DNA of 18,548 nucleotides from Bacteroidota bacterium (GTDB taxonomy: Bacteria > Bacteroidota > Ignavibacteria > SZUA-365 > JAADGX01): NCBI GenBank assembly GCA_024276335.1, contig JAJRXL010000136.1, positions 1 to 18,548 on the forward strand, written 5' to 3'. This document shows, piece by piece, positions 7,290 to 14,767 of this stretch. Numbering within the stretch: the first letter of the stretch is position 1; the number at the start of each line of letters is the position of its first letter. The position numbers were made by a program, and so were the translations under genes. The notes under the pieces were generated by a model. It saw only the letters and a list, made by a program, of their open reading frames with translations, did not search any database and was not told the DNA's origin.

Positions 7290-7703
7290 GGTAAGACTCA
7301 AAGCTAATCCCGTCAACATGACCTCGGGTCCGAGACGGGTAAAGTCGCCGGATAGCAGCTTGCGATCGACGTTGGCAAATAGTGAACATCCGGCGCCCTG
7401 CTCCACGATCAAGCCGGACAGCCGCCCTCCGTGTTCACCCACAAACGTCACTTCGCCCAGCGACTCGCTGATGACATATCCCGAACAGAAATGCAATTGC
7501 AGATGCGCCGTTGGGGTATACACGGAAATCAGGTCGCCGGTCGTATCTCCGATGAGCATGTCAGGGTGGATCTCGAGCGACAATTCACGTTGCTCCGCGG
7601 TCACCTTGATCCGGAACATGTTGCCGGTTTTCTGGTACGCCGATCCCAGTGCTTCGGCAATCTTCTTTACGTCCTGTTCTGAAAAACCCGAGTTCATAGT
7701 CAC
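7254..7703 (-). CDS. Unrecognised 149-aa protein, first gene of the ybeY-hprK block
   Basis: I do not recognise this protein. It has no signal peptide, membrane segment or coiled coil; the sequence alternates short hydrophobic strands with polar turns (for example FRIKVTAEQRELSLEI, LISVYTPTAHLQLHF, EVTFVGEHGGRLSGLIVE), suggesting a soluble mostly-beta fold. It has two Cys residues without a metal-site pattern. The start is GTG at 7703, six bases after GAGG; an ATG two codons later is the alternative. Coding is supported by its place in a same-strand block, the upstream promoter and ribosome site, and a lack of competing genes. The C-terminal codons lie in a duplicated 34-bp unit. It could take part in the same RNA or stress processes as YbeY, but nothing in the sequence shows that. 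Confidence 0.75.
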   Translation of the reverse strand: MTMNSGFSEQDVKKIAEALGSAYQKTGNMFRIKVTAEQRELSLEIHPDMLIGDTTGDLISVYTPTAHLQLHFCSGYVISESLGEVTFVGEHGGRLSGLIVEQGAGCSLFANVDRKLLSGDFTRLGPEVMLTGLALSLTEDILPDQLTDI

Positions 7704-7769
7704 GCGAAACCTCGATACTAGTACAACCCCTCCGATGCTCCGTGCACCGCCGCCTTGATGTCCTTGGGC

Positions 7770-7798
7770 AAAATATAAAGGGATGTCCCCTTTGTCAA
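7770..7798 (-). promoter_or_regulatory. Candidate promoter for the ybeY-smg-topA-xerC-hpf-hprK block
   Basis: On the minus strand a perfect TTGACA (7798-7793) is followed after 17 bases by TATTTT (7775-7770), or after 15 by TATATT. A Bacteroidota-like TA...TTTG runs through the same place. It lies about 70-95 bases before the GTG at 7703 and is the best promoter-like match I found. Confidence 0.5.
7777..7793. promoter_or_regulatory. Inverted repeat between the -35 and -10 boxes (possible operator)
   Basis: AAAGGG (7777-7782) and CCCTTT (7788-7793) are perfect 6-bp arms around ATGTC, 17 bp in total, placed almost exactly in the spacer of the candidate promoter. That is where a dimeric repressor, or a MerR-type regulator, would bind. 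No regulator gene is nearby, so the role is a guess. Confidence 0.35.
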
Positions 7799-7860
7799 TA
7801 GCATTCCACAGAAATGCGCAGACCTCCCGCGGCCCGGGTTATTTTGCCTGTGTGACAAAA

Positions 7861-7887
7861 TTGTCTATTTTTTCCACGAGTTAAACT
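7861..7887 (+). promoter_or_regulatory. Weak candidate promoter for gltX
   Basis: TTGTCT (7861-7866) and TAAACT (7882-7887) are separated by 15 bases, short of the ideal 17, and end 17 bases before the gltX ATG. The 200-bp gap here divides two divergent transcription units, so a plus-strand promoter must lie in it, but this match is weak. Confidence 0.25.
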
Positions 7888-7904
7888 GAAACCGCCTTTT
7901 CTCG

Positions 7905-9350
7905 ATGACAAATCAGCACCCCATCCGCGTACGGTTCGCTCCAAGTCCCACTGGCTATTTGCACGTGGGGGGATTGCGCACCGCTCTGTATAATTTCCTC
8001 TTCGCCCGAAAGCATGACGGGTCGTTCATCCTCCGCATCGAGGACACCGACCGTTCGCGCCAGGTCGAGGGCGCAACCGAAAACCTTGTTGCGACTCTGC
8101 GGTGGGCGGGGTTGGACTATGACGAGGGGCCCGGCAAAGGCGGGAACTTCGGACCCTACGTACAGTCGGAAAGATTGGAGCTGTACCGCCGGCATGCGAA
8201 AGAGCTGGTGGATAACGGGTCAGCGTACCTGTGCTTTTGCGCCCCGGAAGAACTCGAAGCGATGCGCAAGGCCCAGATGGAACACAACGAGCCCGTCCGC
8301 TACGACCGCCGCTGCCGTGCTCTTTCATCCGAAGAAGTGAATTCCAGGATGGCGAAAGGCGCACCTTACGTCATCAGGTTGAAAGTGCCGATGTTCGGGG
8401 ACATCGCCGTCAACGATATCATCCGGGGTAACGTGACGTTTCAGTTCAACGTTCTCGACGACCAAGTGCTCCTGAAGTCCGACGGCTTCCCGACGTACCA
8501 CCTGGCCAACGTGGTGGACGATCATCACATGCAGATAACGCACATCATCCGGGGCGAAGAATGGCTGCCCAGCGTTCCCAAGCACGTGTTGATCTACCAG
8601 GCTCTCGATTGGGAAGTCCCCCAATATGCGCACCTTCCCCTCCTGCTCAATCCCGACCGAAGCAAGCTCAGCAAGCGACAAGGCGACATCGCGGTGGAAG
8701 ATTACCGCGCCAAGGGTTATCTTCCGGAAGCCCTCGTTAACTACCTGGCGCTTCTGGGCTGGAGCGAATCGGAAGACCGGGAGTTCTATACCCTGTCGGA
8801 ACTCGTCGAAGCATTTTCACTGGAACGTGTCGGCAAGGCCGGCGCAATATTCGACGTGGAAAAACTCCGGTGGATGAACGGGCAGTATTTCAGGCACCTG
8901 CCCCTTGAACGCAGGATGGATGCCTGTCGGCCGTACCTGGAAGCCGCCGGCTATGACATCTCCGACGAACATCGATACCGGAAAATTATTGAAGCCTTAA
9001 CTCCACGTATCCAGGTGCCGGTGGAAGCACCGGAAAAAGCGGAGCTTTTCTTTTCGAAGCACACGCCGGCAAAAGACGTGGCCGAGCAGTTTCTCTACTC
9101 GGAAACCGGGCAGAAGGTACTGCATTTTCTCCTCGATAAGCTCCGGGATATCGAAGACGTTACGGGGGAGCGGTTTTCCGAGATCCTCGGAGAGGCGAAA
9201 TCCTCTCTTGGTGTTAAGGGAAAAAACCTTTTCATGCCCGTACGTATTGCCCTGACCGGAGAGGCTCACGGACCCGAGCTTCCCCTGGTCGCTGAAATCC
9301 TCGGCAAGGAGGAATGCCTCAACAGGCTCCGGGAAGAAATACAGGCATAG
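7905..9350 (+). CDS. gltX: Glutamyl-tRNA synthetase (class I)
   Basis: 481 residues. Charges tRNA-Glu with glutamate using ATP. The HIGH-type motif is HVGG at residues 20-23 inside APSPTGYLHVGGLRTALYN, and the KMSKS-type motif is KLSKR at 254-258. A zinc-binding insertion CFC (Cys110, Cys112) with YDRRC (Tyr133, Cys137) matches the bacterial CxC-YxxxC site. The middle HxxRGxEWxxS segment reads HIIRGEEWLPSVPKH. The C-terminal anticodon-binding part ends in LRALTGEAHGP-like sequence (ALTGEAHGPEL). A gatC gene lies elsewhere in the window. If this cell lacks GlnRS, the enzyme may also charge tRNA-Gln as the first step of the indirect route; that cannot be decided here. Confidence 0.98.
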   Translation: MTNQHPIRVRFAPSPTGYLHVGGLRTALYNFLFARKHDGSFILRIEDTDRSRQVEGATENLVATLRWAGLDYDEGPGKGGNFGPYVQSERLELYRRHAKELVDNGSAYLCFCAPEELEAMRKAQMEHNEPVRYDRRCRALSSEEVNSRMAKGAPYVIRLKVPMFGDIAVNDIIRGNVTFQFNVLDDQVLLKSDGFPTYHLANVVDDHHMQITHIIRGEEWLPSVPKHVLIYQALDWEVPQYAHLPLLLNPDRSKLSKRQGDIAVEDYRAKGYLPEALVNYLALLGWSESEDREFYTLSELVEAFSLERVGKAGAIFDVEKLRWMNGQYFRHLPLERRMDACRPYLEAAGYDISDEHRYRKIIEALTPRIQVPVEAPEKAELFFSKHTPAKDVAEQFLYSETGQKVLHFLLDKLRDIEDVTGERFSEILGEAKSSLGVKGKNLFMPVRIALTGEAHGPELPLVAEILGKEECLNRLREEIQA

Positions 9351-9427
9351 GACACGCTCGTGAGCAAGAATGTTCCAACAGTTAGATAGCATAGGATCAT
9401 ACCCCGAACCAGGGTGGAAAAGAGTAT

Positions 9428-10141
9428 ATGAACATTATTAAATCAGATAAGGCGCTGATCGTCTTCGCCAAGGCTCCGGTACCCGGAAAAGTGAAAACGC
9501 GGTTGATACCGGAGATCTCCCCCGAGAACGCTGCGCGCCTATACGAGTGTTTCATCCTTGACTCCGTGCCCTTGTACCAGACGCTCTCCGACGTTTCCGT
9601 TCTCCTTTACCTTGAATCCGATAGCGATCGCGGCTATTTCGAGGAGCGCTTCCCGGAAATACCCTGTTACATCCAGGAAGGCGAAACGCTTGGCGAACGC
9701 ATGGAGCATGCCTTCGAGATCTCCTTTAGTGAGCATCACCGGAGAGTTATCATCGTCGGGACCGATCACCCGACCCTTCCGTTGCGGACCATTTCGACGG
9801 GATACCAGGTGCTCGACGCCTATGACGACGCCATCGTCATCGGGCCGAGCGAGGACGGGGGATACTACGCCCTCGGAATGCGGACACTCCACCCCGAACT
9901 GTTCCAGGGCATCGAGTACAGCAAGCCGACCGTGTACGAGGAAACCATAAAGCGCCTGGTGGACCTCGACGTCACCGTTCACGTGCTTCCGAAATGGTAT
10001 GACATCGACACCTTCGAGGATATTCTCCGACTGCAAAACGACTTGCAGAACCCGGAGTTGAACGGCTCCATCCTTACCCACACCAGTGCCTGCATCCAGG
10101 AACTCGCGGATTCGAGCTTGCTGGATCCTTCGGACACGTAG
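9428..10141 (+). CDS. TIGR04282/DUF2064 family transferase (GT-A fold)
   Basis: 237 residues, typical for the family. The start LIVFAKAPVPGKVKTRL (residues 9-25) is the nucleotide-sugar-binding signature of this family, followed by VGTDHPTLP and SEDGGYYALGM, and YDIDTFEDIL near the end, all in the usual order. Family members are named 'rSAM/selenodomain-associated transferase 1' or DUF2064; the substrate is not established for most. It is probably cytosolic, since no signal or membrane segment is visible. It follows gltX by 77 bases and is six bases from nadD, so it is likely cotranscribed with nadD. No selenium-related or radical-SAM partner gene is seen beside it. Confidence 0.85.
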   Translation: MNIIKSDKALIVFAKAPVPGKVKTRLIPEISPENAARLYECFILDSVPLYQTLSDVSVLLYLESDSDRGYFEERFPEIPCYIQEGETLGERMEHAFEISFSEHHRRVIIVGTDHPTLPLRTISTGYQVLDAYDDAIVIGPSEDGGYYALGMRTLHPELFQGIEYSKPTVYEETIKRLVDLDVTVHVLPKWYDIDTFEDILRLQNDLQNPELNGSILTHTSACIQELADSSLLDPSDT

Positions 10142-10147
10142 CATCCC

Positions 10148-10729
10148 ATGCGAACGGGATTGCTCGGCGGTACTTTCGATCCACCTCACACGGGACACCT
10201 GATCCTGGCCGAGCACGCACGCGTGGAGCTGGAGCTCGACAGCGTGCTGTTTGTGCCCAACAGTATTTCCCCCTTCAAGACAACGCGGCGGATCAGCAGC
10301 GCCGACATTCGGGCGGAAATGGTGCAACTCGCGGTTTCGGATAACCCCCGCTTCGGCACCGAGTTGTTCGAAGTCTCGCAGCAAGGGATTTCCTATACCA
10401 TCGACACCCTACGCTATCTCACGGCGAAGCATCCCACCGATGAATTCATCCTCCTCATGGGCGCCGATACTTTTGCTGATTTCCCGCACTGGAAGGAGCC
10501 GGACGAAGTCGTCTCCCGCGCACAAGTAGCCGTCGGAGTACGTCCGGGTTGCACCCACGATTTTTCCTCGCACAAATACAAAAACGACGCGATTTTCCTG
10601 CACACACCACTCATCGACATCTCTTCGTCGAATATCCGCCATCGGGTCCGGCAAGGCAAATCCATCCAGTACCTCGTTCCCTGGGCGGTAAAAATATTCG
10701 TAGAGAGTACCGGCCTGTACAAGGGTTGA
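10148..10729 (+). CDS. nadD: Nicotinate-nucleotide adenylyltransferase
   Basis: 193 residues, normal for bacterial NadD (190-215). Transfers AMP from ATP to nicotinate mononucleotide in NAD synthesis. The nucleotidyltransferase motif GGTFDPPHTGH is at residues 7-17 and the ATP-phosphate motif ISSSNIRHRV at 158-167. GADTFADFPHWKEPDEV (105-121) is the family's substrate-loop region. The ATG is six bases after the stop of the preceding transferase gene, which indicates one operon. The gene ends in a 200-bp gap that holds small inverted repeats but no clear terminator. Confidence 0.96.
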   Translation: MRTGLLGGTFDPPHTGHLILAEHARVELELDSVLFVPNSISPFKTTRRISSADIRAEMVQLAVSDNPRFGTELFEVSQQGISYTIDTLRYLTAKHPTDEFILLMGADTFADFPHWKEPDEVVSRAQVAVGVRPGCTHDFSSHKYKNDAIFLHTPLIDISSSNIRHRVRQGKSIQYLVPWAVKIFVESTGLYKG

Positions 10730-10929
10730 TTATCCGTCTGCGGTCTTTCCCGTTCTTCTGTGTTCCAAAATGGCGCCACACCCTGCGGTTTTTGCAAGCT
10801 CCGTTCGCACTTTCGTAGAAATCAACGAAACTTTGGTAATAAACAAAGGGGAACCCTGCTGGAATCAATCATGGCACAACCTTTGATGCCTGGTAATACG
10901 GAAGAAAAAAGTATAGTCAGAGAGGAGAA

Positions 10930-11172
10930 ATGATGGTAAAGACAATGACACCGATGATCAGATACACAATCCCGGAAAGCGGCGGGCTGCAGAAGACGAG
11001 GGTAAGCCTTGCCAATTCACTTGGACAGGAAGTGGACGTTCTCTTCGACGGATTTCAACGGCCCGGAAAGTACACTGTCGAATTAGACAAAAACAAATTT
11101 CAAAGCGGCTGGTACATCCTTCTCCTTGAAGTTGATGGCCAACGCGATACCAGGACGTTAGCCCTGTTCTAA
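10930..11172 (+). CDS. Free-standing type IX secretion sorting (Por-tail) domain ORF, 80 aa
   Basis: The whole product matches the C-terminal sorting domain of type IX secretion cargo: MIRYTIPESG near residue 9, VSLANSLGQEVDVLFDGF, then PGKYTVELD and SGWYILLLEVDG, ending in TRTLALF. The family pattern is IRYxIPExG-LxVYNLLGQEVxxL..-G-Y-x-V-x-D..LxSGxYxxxL. Here the domain has no cargo and no signal peptide. AGGAG (10923-10927) fits the second ATG at 10933 better than the first at 10930. An in-frame TAA at about 10894 shows it is not the visible 3' end of a longer intact ORF. It is followed by two hairpins, one a good terminator. It may be a pseudogene remnant, a detached tail, or a real small protein; the fold assignment is more secure than the function. 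Confidence 0.72.
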   Translation: MMVKTMTPMIRYTIPESGGLQKTRVSLANSLGQEVDVLFDGFQRPGKYTVELDKNKFQSGWYILLLEVDGQRDTRTLALF

Positions 11173-11173
11173 C

Positions 11174-11191
11174 CAGGGGTCGGATCCCCTG
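11174..11191 (+). other. 6-bp stem-loop directly after the sorting-domain ORF
   Basis: CAGGGG (11174-11179) and CCCCTG (11186-11191) are perfect arms around TCGGAT, two bases after the stop codon. No T-run follows, so it may protect the mRNA 3' end or simply be chance. Confidence 0.3.
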
Positions 11192-11223
11192 ATAATCCTA
11201 AAATCCATCTCCTTGCTGCTGAG

Positions 11224-11257
11224 GGTTACCCGTTAACAACCGGTAACCTTCTTTTTT
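11224..11257 (+). terminator. Intrinsic terminator after the sorting-domain ORF
   Basis: GGTTACC (11224-11230) and GGTAACC (11242-11248) form a 7-bp stem with an 11-base loop, followed by TTCTTTTTT (11249-11257). It ends the plus-strand unit in front of the convergent SDR gene and touches that gene's stop codon. The minus strand has no T-run at this place. Confidence 0.65.
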
Positions 11258-12242
11258 ATATCCATCCCTGCTCACGGTACCACCGCACCGTTTTCTGAAT
11301 GCCTTCCTCAATCGAAATCCCTTGCCTGTACCCAAGGGCACGAGTGGCTTTTGCCGTGTCACAGGTCCAGTATGTCTGGACCAGGTCCCGTGCCTTTTCC
11401 AGGTTCAACGTGGCTGGTTGTTTCCTGAAGTAGGAGAGTACCTGCGCCACAGCGGCTATGGCGTAAACGACCATATGCGGAACGGGAATCCTTATGAGCC
11501 GCCGCTTGCCCAGCGCCCGCGCGGTGATGTCCCCGACATCCTTCCAATTGTAGAACGTCTCGCTGGAGATGAAATACGTTTCACCGACCGCACCCGGTGA
11601 TTCTCCGGCAAGAATAATACCCTTCACCAAGTCATCGACATGAATCAGGCTGACCAGTTTCCGGTTAAACCCGATCATCGTTTGCAGTCCGGTTTGAACT
11701 GCTTTGAAGAAAATCAGGATTTCCGTGTCGCGTGCGCCGTATACGGCCGGAGGTCGGACAATCGTAACCGGCAGCTTGTCGGCTACGGCGAGAACGCGCT
11801 TCTCCGCCTCCAGTTTACTCCTTCCGTATGTCGTAATGGGATGCGGCGGCGTCTCTTCATTCACCGGCCGGTCGGGTGCGGGGGACGGCCCCACCGCGGT
11901 CAGGGAACTGATGTGCACGAAGCGCGACAGGCCGGGATTCGCCTCAAGGCAAGCAGTCAGCAGGTTTTCCGTGGCATACACGTTTCCCCGATAATACCCT
12001 TCCTTTGTTTTACTCTTCACAACGCCTGCGATGTGATAAACCGCATCCACCCCCTGGACCAACTCGTGCAACGATTTCACGTCGCCCAGCGAGCCGTACA
12101 CGAGTTCGACATCTTTGTCCTCGAGCCAGCGTAAATTGCTCGTGGCGCGCACGAGGCAACGTATCGAATCGCCCCGCCGCAACAGCGCGTCCGCAAGCGT
12201 ACTGCCGATAAACCCGGTGGCTCCGGTAATTGCAATCTTCAT
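11256..12242 (-). CDS. NAD(P)-dependent extended SDR (3-beta-HSD/epimerase type), candidate ketoceramide reductase
   Basis: 328 residues. The Rossmann glycine motif GATGFIG is at residues 7-13, Asp-rich VYGSLGD follows, and the catalytic set is Ser112/113 (HISSLTAVG) with Tyr139 and Lys143 (YGRSK). This is the NAD-dependent epimerase/3-beta-hydroxysteroid dehydrogenase branch. A short hydrophobic patch near residues 255-275 (MVVYAIAAVAQVLSYF) could touch a membrane. It is divergent from the SPT gene with 197 bp between them. In Caulobacter the ceramide pathway uses an enzyme of this class (CerR) to reduce the keto group, and that context makes the same role the best guess here. The alternative is a nucleotide-sugar or steroid-like dehydrogenase. 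Class is secure; substrate is inferred. Confidence 0.9.
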   Translation of the reverse strand: MKIAITGATGFIGSTLADALLRRGDSIRCLVRATSNLRWLEDKDVELVYGSLGDVKSLHELVQGVDAVYHIAGVVKSKTKEGYYRGNVYATENLLTACLEANPGLSRFVHISSLTAVGPSPAPDRPVNEETPPHPITTYGRSKLEAEKRVLAVADKLPVTIVRPPAVYGARDTEILIFFKAVQTGLQTMIGFNRKLVSLIHVDDLVKGIILAGESPGAVGETYFISSETFYNWKDVGDITARALGKRRLIRIPVPHMVVYAIAAVAQVLSYFRKQPATLNLEKARDLVQTYWTCDTAKATRALGYRQGISIEEGIQKTVRWYREQGWI

Positions 12243-12252
12243 GTGTTTTCAT

Positions 12253-12264
12253 CCTTGTACAAGG
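12253..12264. promoter_or_regulatory. 12-bp perfect palindrome overlapping the SDR ribosome site
   Basis: CCTTGTACAAGG (12253-12264) reads the same on both strands and ends ten bases before the SDR ATG at 12242. It includes the AAGGA that would serve as its ribosome binding site, so it could act as an operator or fold the mRNA. An AAGCTTC-containing palindrome lies next to it. Confidence 0.35.
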
Positions 12265-12293
12265 GAAGCTTCTTTGTTTTTACAACGCATCAA

Positions 12294-12327
12294 AGTATAT
12301 TGACTTTCAGTTTGAGAACCAATTTTG
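12294..12327. promoter_or_regulatory. Divergent promoter region between the SDR and SPT genes (weak matches)
   Basis: The 197-bp gap is AT-rich compared with its flanks. On the minus strand TATACT (12299-12294) could be a -10 box for the SDR gene, with no good -35. On the plus strand TTGACT (12300-12305) is followed by CAATTTTG (12320-12327), close to the Bacteroidota TAnnTTTG box, for the SPT operon. The exact start sites cannot be called. Confidence 0.25.
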
Positions 12328-12439
12328 CCCGCCATGCAAACTGTCATTATTTCGTTTTTATTCGTTGAAGCACCTGCAATTCCGCCTAAACATATTTATC
12401 ACATCAGTTCCACCGTAAGCCAACAAATCAGGAGATCTC

Positions 12440-13633
12440 GTGGATTTATTTGAAAAATGCCGGAATTTCACCCGTGCCGATGAGGTTAAGGCCGCCGGCC
12501 TGTATCCGTACTTTCATGCGATTGAGCAGAACGAAGGCCCGGTCGTCAAGATTGAAGGGCGCGAAGTCATCATGGCCGGGTCCAATAACTACCTGGGCCT
12601 GACAGCGCATCCAAAAGTTATACAGGCCGCTCACGACGCCCTGCGTGTCTATGGAACGGGTTGCTCCGGGTCGCGTTACCTGACGGGAACGCTGAAACTG
12701 CACGAAGAATTGGAAGAACGCCTCGCCGCTTTCCTGGGAAAGGAGGATTGCCTCCTGTTCAGCACGGGCTTCCAGACCGGCCAGGGAGTTATCGCTACCC
12801 TTGTCCAACGGGGTGAGTACGTCATCGGCGACCGGGACAATCATGCCTGCCTCGTCGCGGGTGCGCTGATGGCCAAGGGCGCGTTCGCAGAAATCGAGCG
12901 TTACAAGCACGGCAACATGAAAGACCTGGAACGGGTCATTTCCCGCCTGCCCGAGAACAAGGGGAAACTCATTGTCAGCGACGGTGTGTTCAGCACAACC
13001 GGAGAGATCGTCGATCTTCCCGACCTTGTGAAAATCGCCAAGAAATACAACGCCCGCCTTCTCATCGACGACGCGCATTCGGTGGGAGTCATCGGCAAGG
13101 GAGGACGAGGCACCGCCAGTCATTTCGGGCTCGACAACGACGTCGATATGATCATGGGGACCTTCAGCAAAACGTTCGCCAGTCTCGGCGGTTTCGTGGT
13201 GGGAGATCGCGTGGTCATCAACTACCTGAAGCATCATTCTCCCGCGCTGATTTTCAGCGCCAGCCCTACACCCTCGTCCGTCGCAGCGGCTCTCGCCGCC
13301 CTGGACATCCTGGAACAGCATCCGGAACTCGTGGACAAGCTGAACCGCAACGCGGACAAGATGCGTAAGGGTTTCGCGGAGATGGGTTTCAAAGTTCTTC
13401 CGGGACAAACCGGGGTCGTTCCCGTCATCCTTGGCAGCGACGAGAAAACATTCATCTTCTGGAAAGCGCTGTTCGACGCGGGGGTGTTCGTGAACGCGTT
13501 CATCAAGCCCGGAGTTCCGGAAGGGATGCAGATGCTGCGCACCAGTTACATGGCGGCGCACGAGGACGAGCACCTGGATCGTATCCTCGAGGTCTTCGGT
13601 GAAATCGGTCGTCAACTTGGAGTTATCGAATAA
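12440..13633 (+). CDS. spt: Serine palmitoyltransferase-like alpha-oxoamine synthase (PLP)
   Basis: 397 residues, alpha-oxoamine synthase family (SPT, AONS, KBL). The PLP lysine is Lys244 in MGTFSKTFASLGGF; Asp210 and His213 (LLIDDAHSVG) contact the cofactor, His135 stacks on it, and YGTGCSGSRYLTGT (71-84) is the glycine-rich substrate loop. It would condense serine with an acyl-CoA or acyl-ACP to 3-ketosphinganine. The start AGLYPYFHAIE and the MGTFSKxxASxGGF and INYLKHHSPALIFSASPTP segments match Bacteroidota SPT as I remember it, more than BioF or KBL, and there are no bio genes nearby. The start is GTG at 12440, five to six bases after AGGAG. It heads an operon with the GNAT gene five bases downstream. 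Residual doubt: AONS or 2-amino-3-ketobutyrate ligase. Confidence 0.87.
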   Translation: MDLFEKCRNFTRADEVKAAGLYPYFHAIEQNEGPVVKIEGREVIMAGSNNYLGLTAHPKVIQAAHDALRVYGTGCSGSRYLTGTLKLHEELEERLAAFLGKEDCLLFSTGFQTGQGVIATLVQRGEYVIGDRDNHACLVAGALMAKGAFAEIERYKHGNMKDLERVISRLPENKGKLIVSDGVFSTTGEIVDLPDLVKIAKKYNARLLIDDAHSVGVIGKGGRGTASHFGLDNDVDMIMGTFSKTFASLGGFVVGDRVVINYLKHHSPALIFSASPTPSSVAAALAALDILEQHPELVDKLNRNADKMRKGFAEMGFKVLPGQTGVVPVILGSDEKTFIFWKALFDAGVFVNAFIKPGVPEGMQMLRTSYMAAHEDEHLDRILEVFGEIGRQLGVIE

Positions 13634-13638
13634 GTCTT

Positions 13639-14763
13639 ATGAAACCTTCCATCCGCCCCATTCATTCGAAATCCGACCGCAAGCGCTTCGTGGCGTTCTT
13701 GTGGAAGATCTACAAGAATGACCCGTACTGGGCACCTCCCCTGCGCATGGATCGCATGCGATTAATTGACCAGGAGAAGAACCCTTTCTACCAACATGCC
13801 GATTGCCAGCTGTTCCTGGCCGAGAATAACGGTGAAATCGTGGGGCGCATCGCCGCGATCATCAACCACCGGCACAACGAGGTCCACGATGACAAAGTCG
13901 GGTTCTTCGGGTTTTTCGAGAGCGTCAACAACCAGGACGTGGCCAATGCCTTATTCGACACTGCCGCCGACTGGTTGCGCGAACGAGGATGCGACACCAT
14001 GCGGGGCCCGTTCAACCCTTCCGTGAATGATGAAATAGGTCTGCTGGTGGAAGGATTCGACTCCAGTCCCGTCGTCATGATGACGTACAACCCGCGGTAC
14101 TATATCGACCTCATCGAGAATTACGGTTTCGTCAAAGCCAAGGACCTGTACGCCTATCTCCTGGTGCACGACAAGACCATTACGCCCAAGCTCGAGCGCG
14201 TGCAGGCGGCGGTGCGTGAACGACACAAGATCACGCTACGCAACATCGATTTGAAAAACCTGAAGCGCGACATCGGCATCGTCAAGGAGCTCTACAACAA
14301 GGCCTGGGCAAAGAACTGGGGCGCGGTTCCCATGACCGACGAGGAAATCGATTACCTCGGCGAAGACCTCAAGCAAATACTTAAGCCGTTTCCCGATTTC
14401 GCCTTTATAGCATACTCGAAAGGGGTCCCGGTCGGGTTTGCCCTCTGCGTTCCCGATATCAACCAGATACTTAAGAAGAACAAGAGCGGACGTCTTATTC
14501 CCGGGATCTTTTACCTCCTTACCGGCATGAAGAAAATCGACCTGGTGCGGATCCTGGTCCTGGGCGTGATTCCGGAGTACCAGCGGCGAGGGATCGATGC
14601 GGTGATGTACTACGAGATCGCGGAGCGGGCGCGCACGAAGTACAAAATCAAGGCGGGAGAAGCGAGCTGGGTGCTCGAAGACAACGTCATGATGAACCGG
14701 GCCGCGGAGTTGATGAACGGCGAACGATACAAAACCTACCGCGTGTACGACTACAAGCTTTAA
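13639..14763 (+). CDS. GNAT-fold N-acyltransferase, candidate bacterial ceramide synthase
   Basis: 374 residues, longer than a simple GNAT domain. The acyl-CoA-binding motif A is visible near the C-terminus: VLGVIPEYQRRGID (about 308-320). The N-terminal half has GEIVGRIAAIINHRHNE and FGFFESVNNQDVANALFDTA, and a conserved block MRGPFNPSVNDEIGLLVEGF followed by MMTYNPRYYIDLIENYGFVKAKDLYAY. I know this arrangement from uncharacterised bacterial proteins often mis-named as other enzymes. No membrane helix is obvious. It overlaps the SPT operon (five-base gap), so N-acylation of a sphingoid base would fit well, as the Caulobacter ceramide synthase is also reported as an acyltransferase. Acyltransferase class is fairly sure; ceramide synthase is inference. 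Confidence 0.85.
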   Translation: MKPSIRPIHSKSDRKRFVAFLWKIYKNDPYWAPPLRMDRMRLIDQEKNPFYQHADCQLFLAENNGEIVGRIAAIINHRHNEVHDDKVGFFGFFESVNNQDVANALFDTAADWLRERGCDTMRGPFNPSVNDEIGLLVEGFDSSPVVMMTYNPRYYIDLIENYGFVKAKDLYAYLLVHDKTITPKLERVQAAVRERHKITLRNIDLKNLKRDIGIVKELYNKAWAKNWGAVPMTDEEIDYLGEDLKQILKPFPDFAFIAYSKGVPVGFALCVPDINQILKKNKSGRLIPGIFYLLTGMKKIDLVRILVLGVIPEYQRRGIDAVMYYEIAERARTKYKIKAGEASWVLEDNVMMNRAAELMNGERYKTYRVYDYKL

Positions 14764-14767
14764 CGTC

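Noticed and set aside
9539..10384. Minus-strand ORF of 281 codons opposite the TIGR04282 transferase and nadD
   Set aside because: It spans two well-supported plus-strand genes and has no motif or ribosome site of its own.
12446..13615. Long minus-strand ORF of 389 codons opposite the SPT gene
   Set aside because: It mirrors the SPT gene in a GC-rich region, has no recognisable motif, and the plus strand shows a complete PLP active site.
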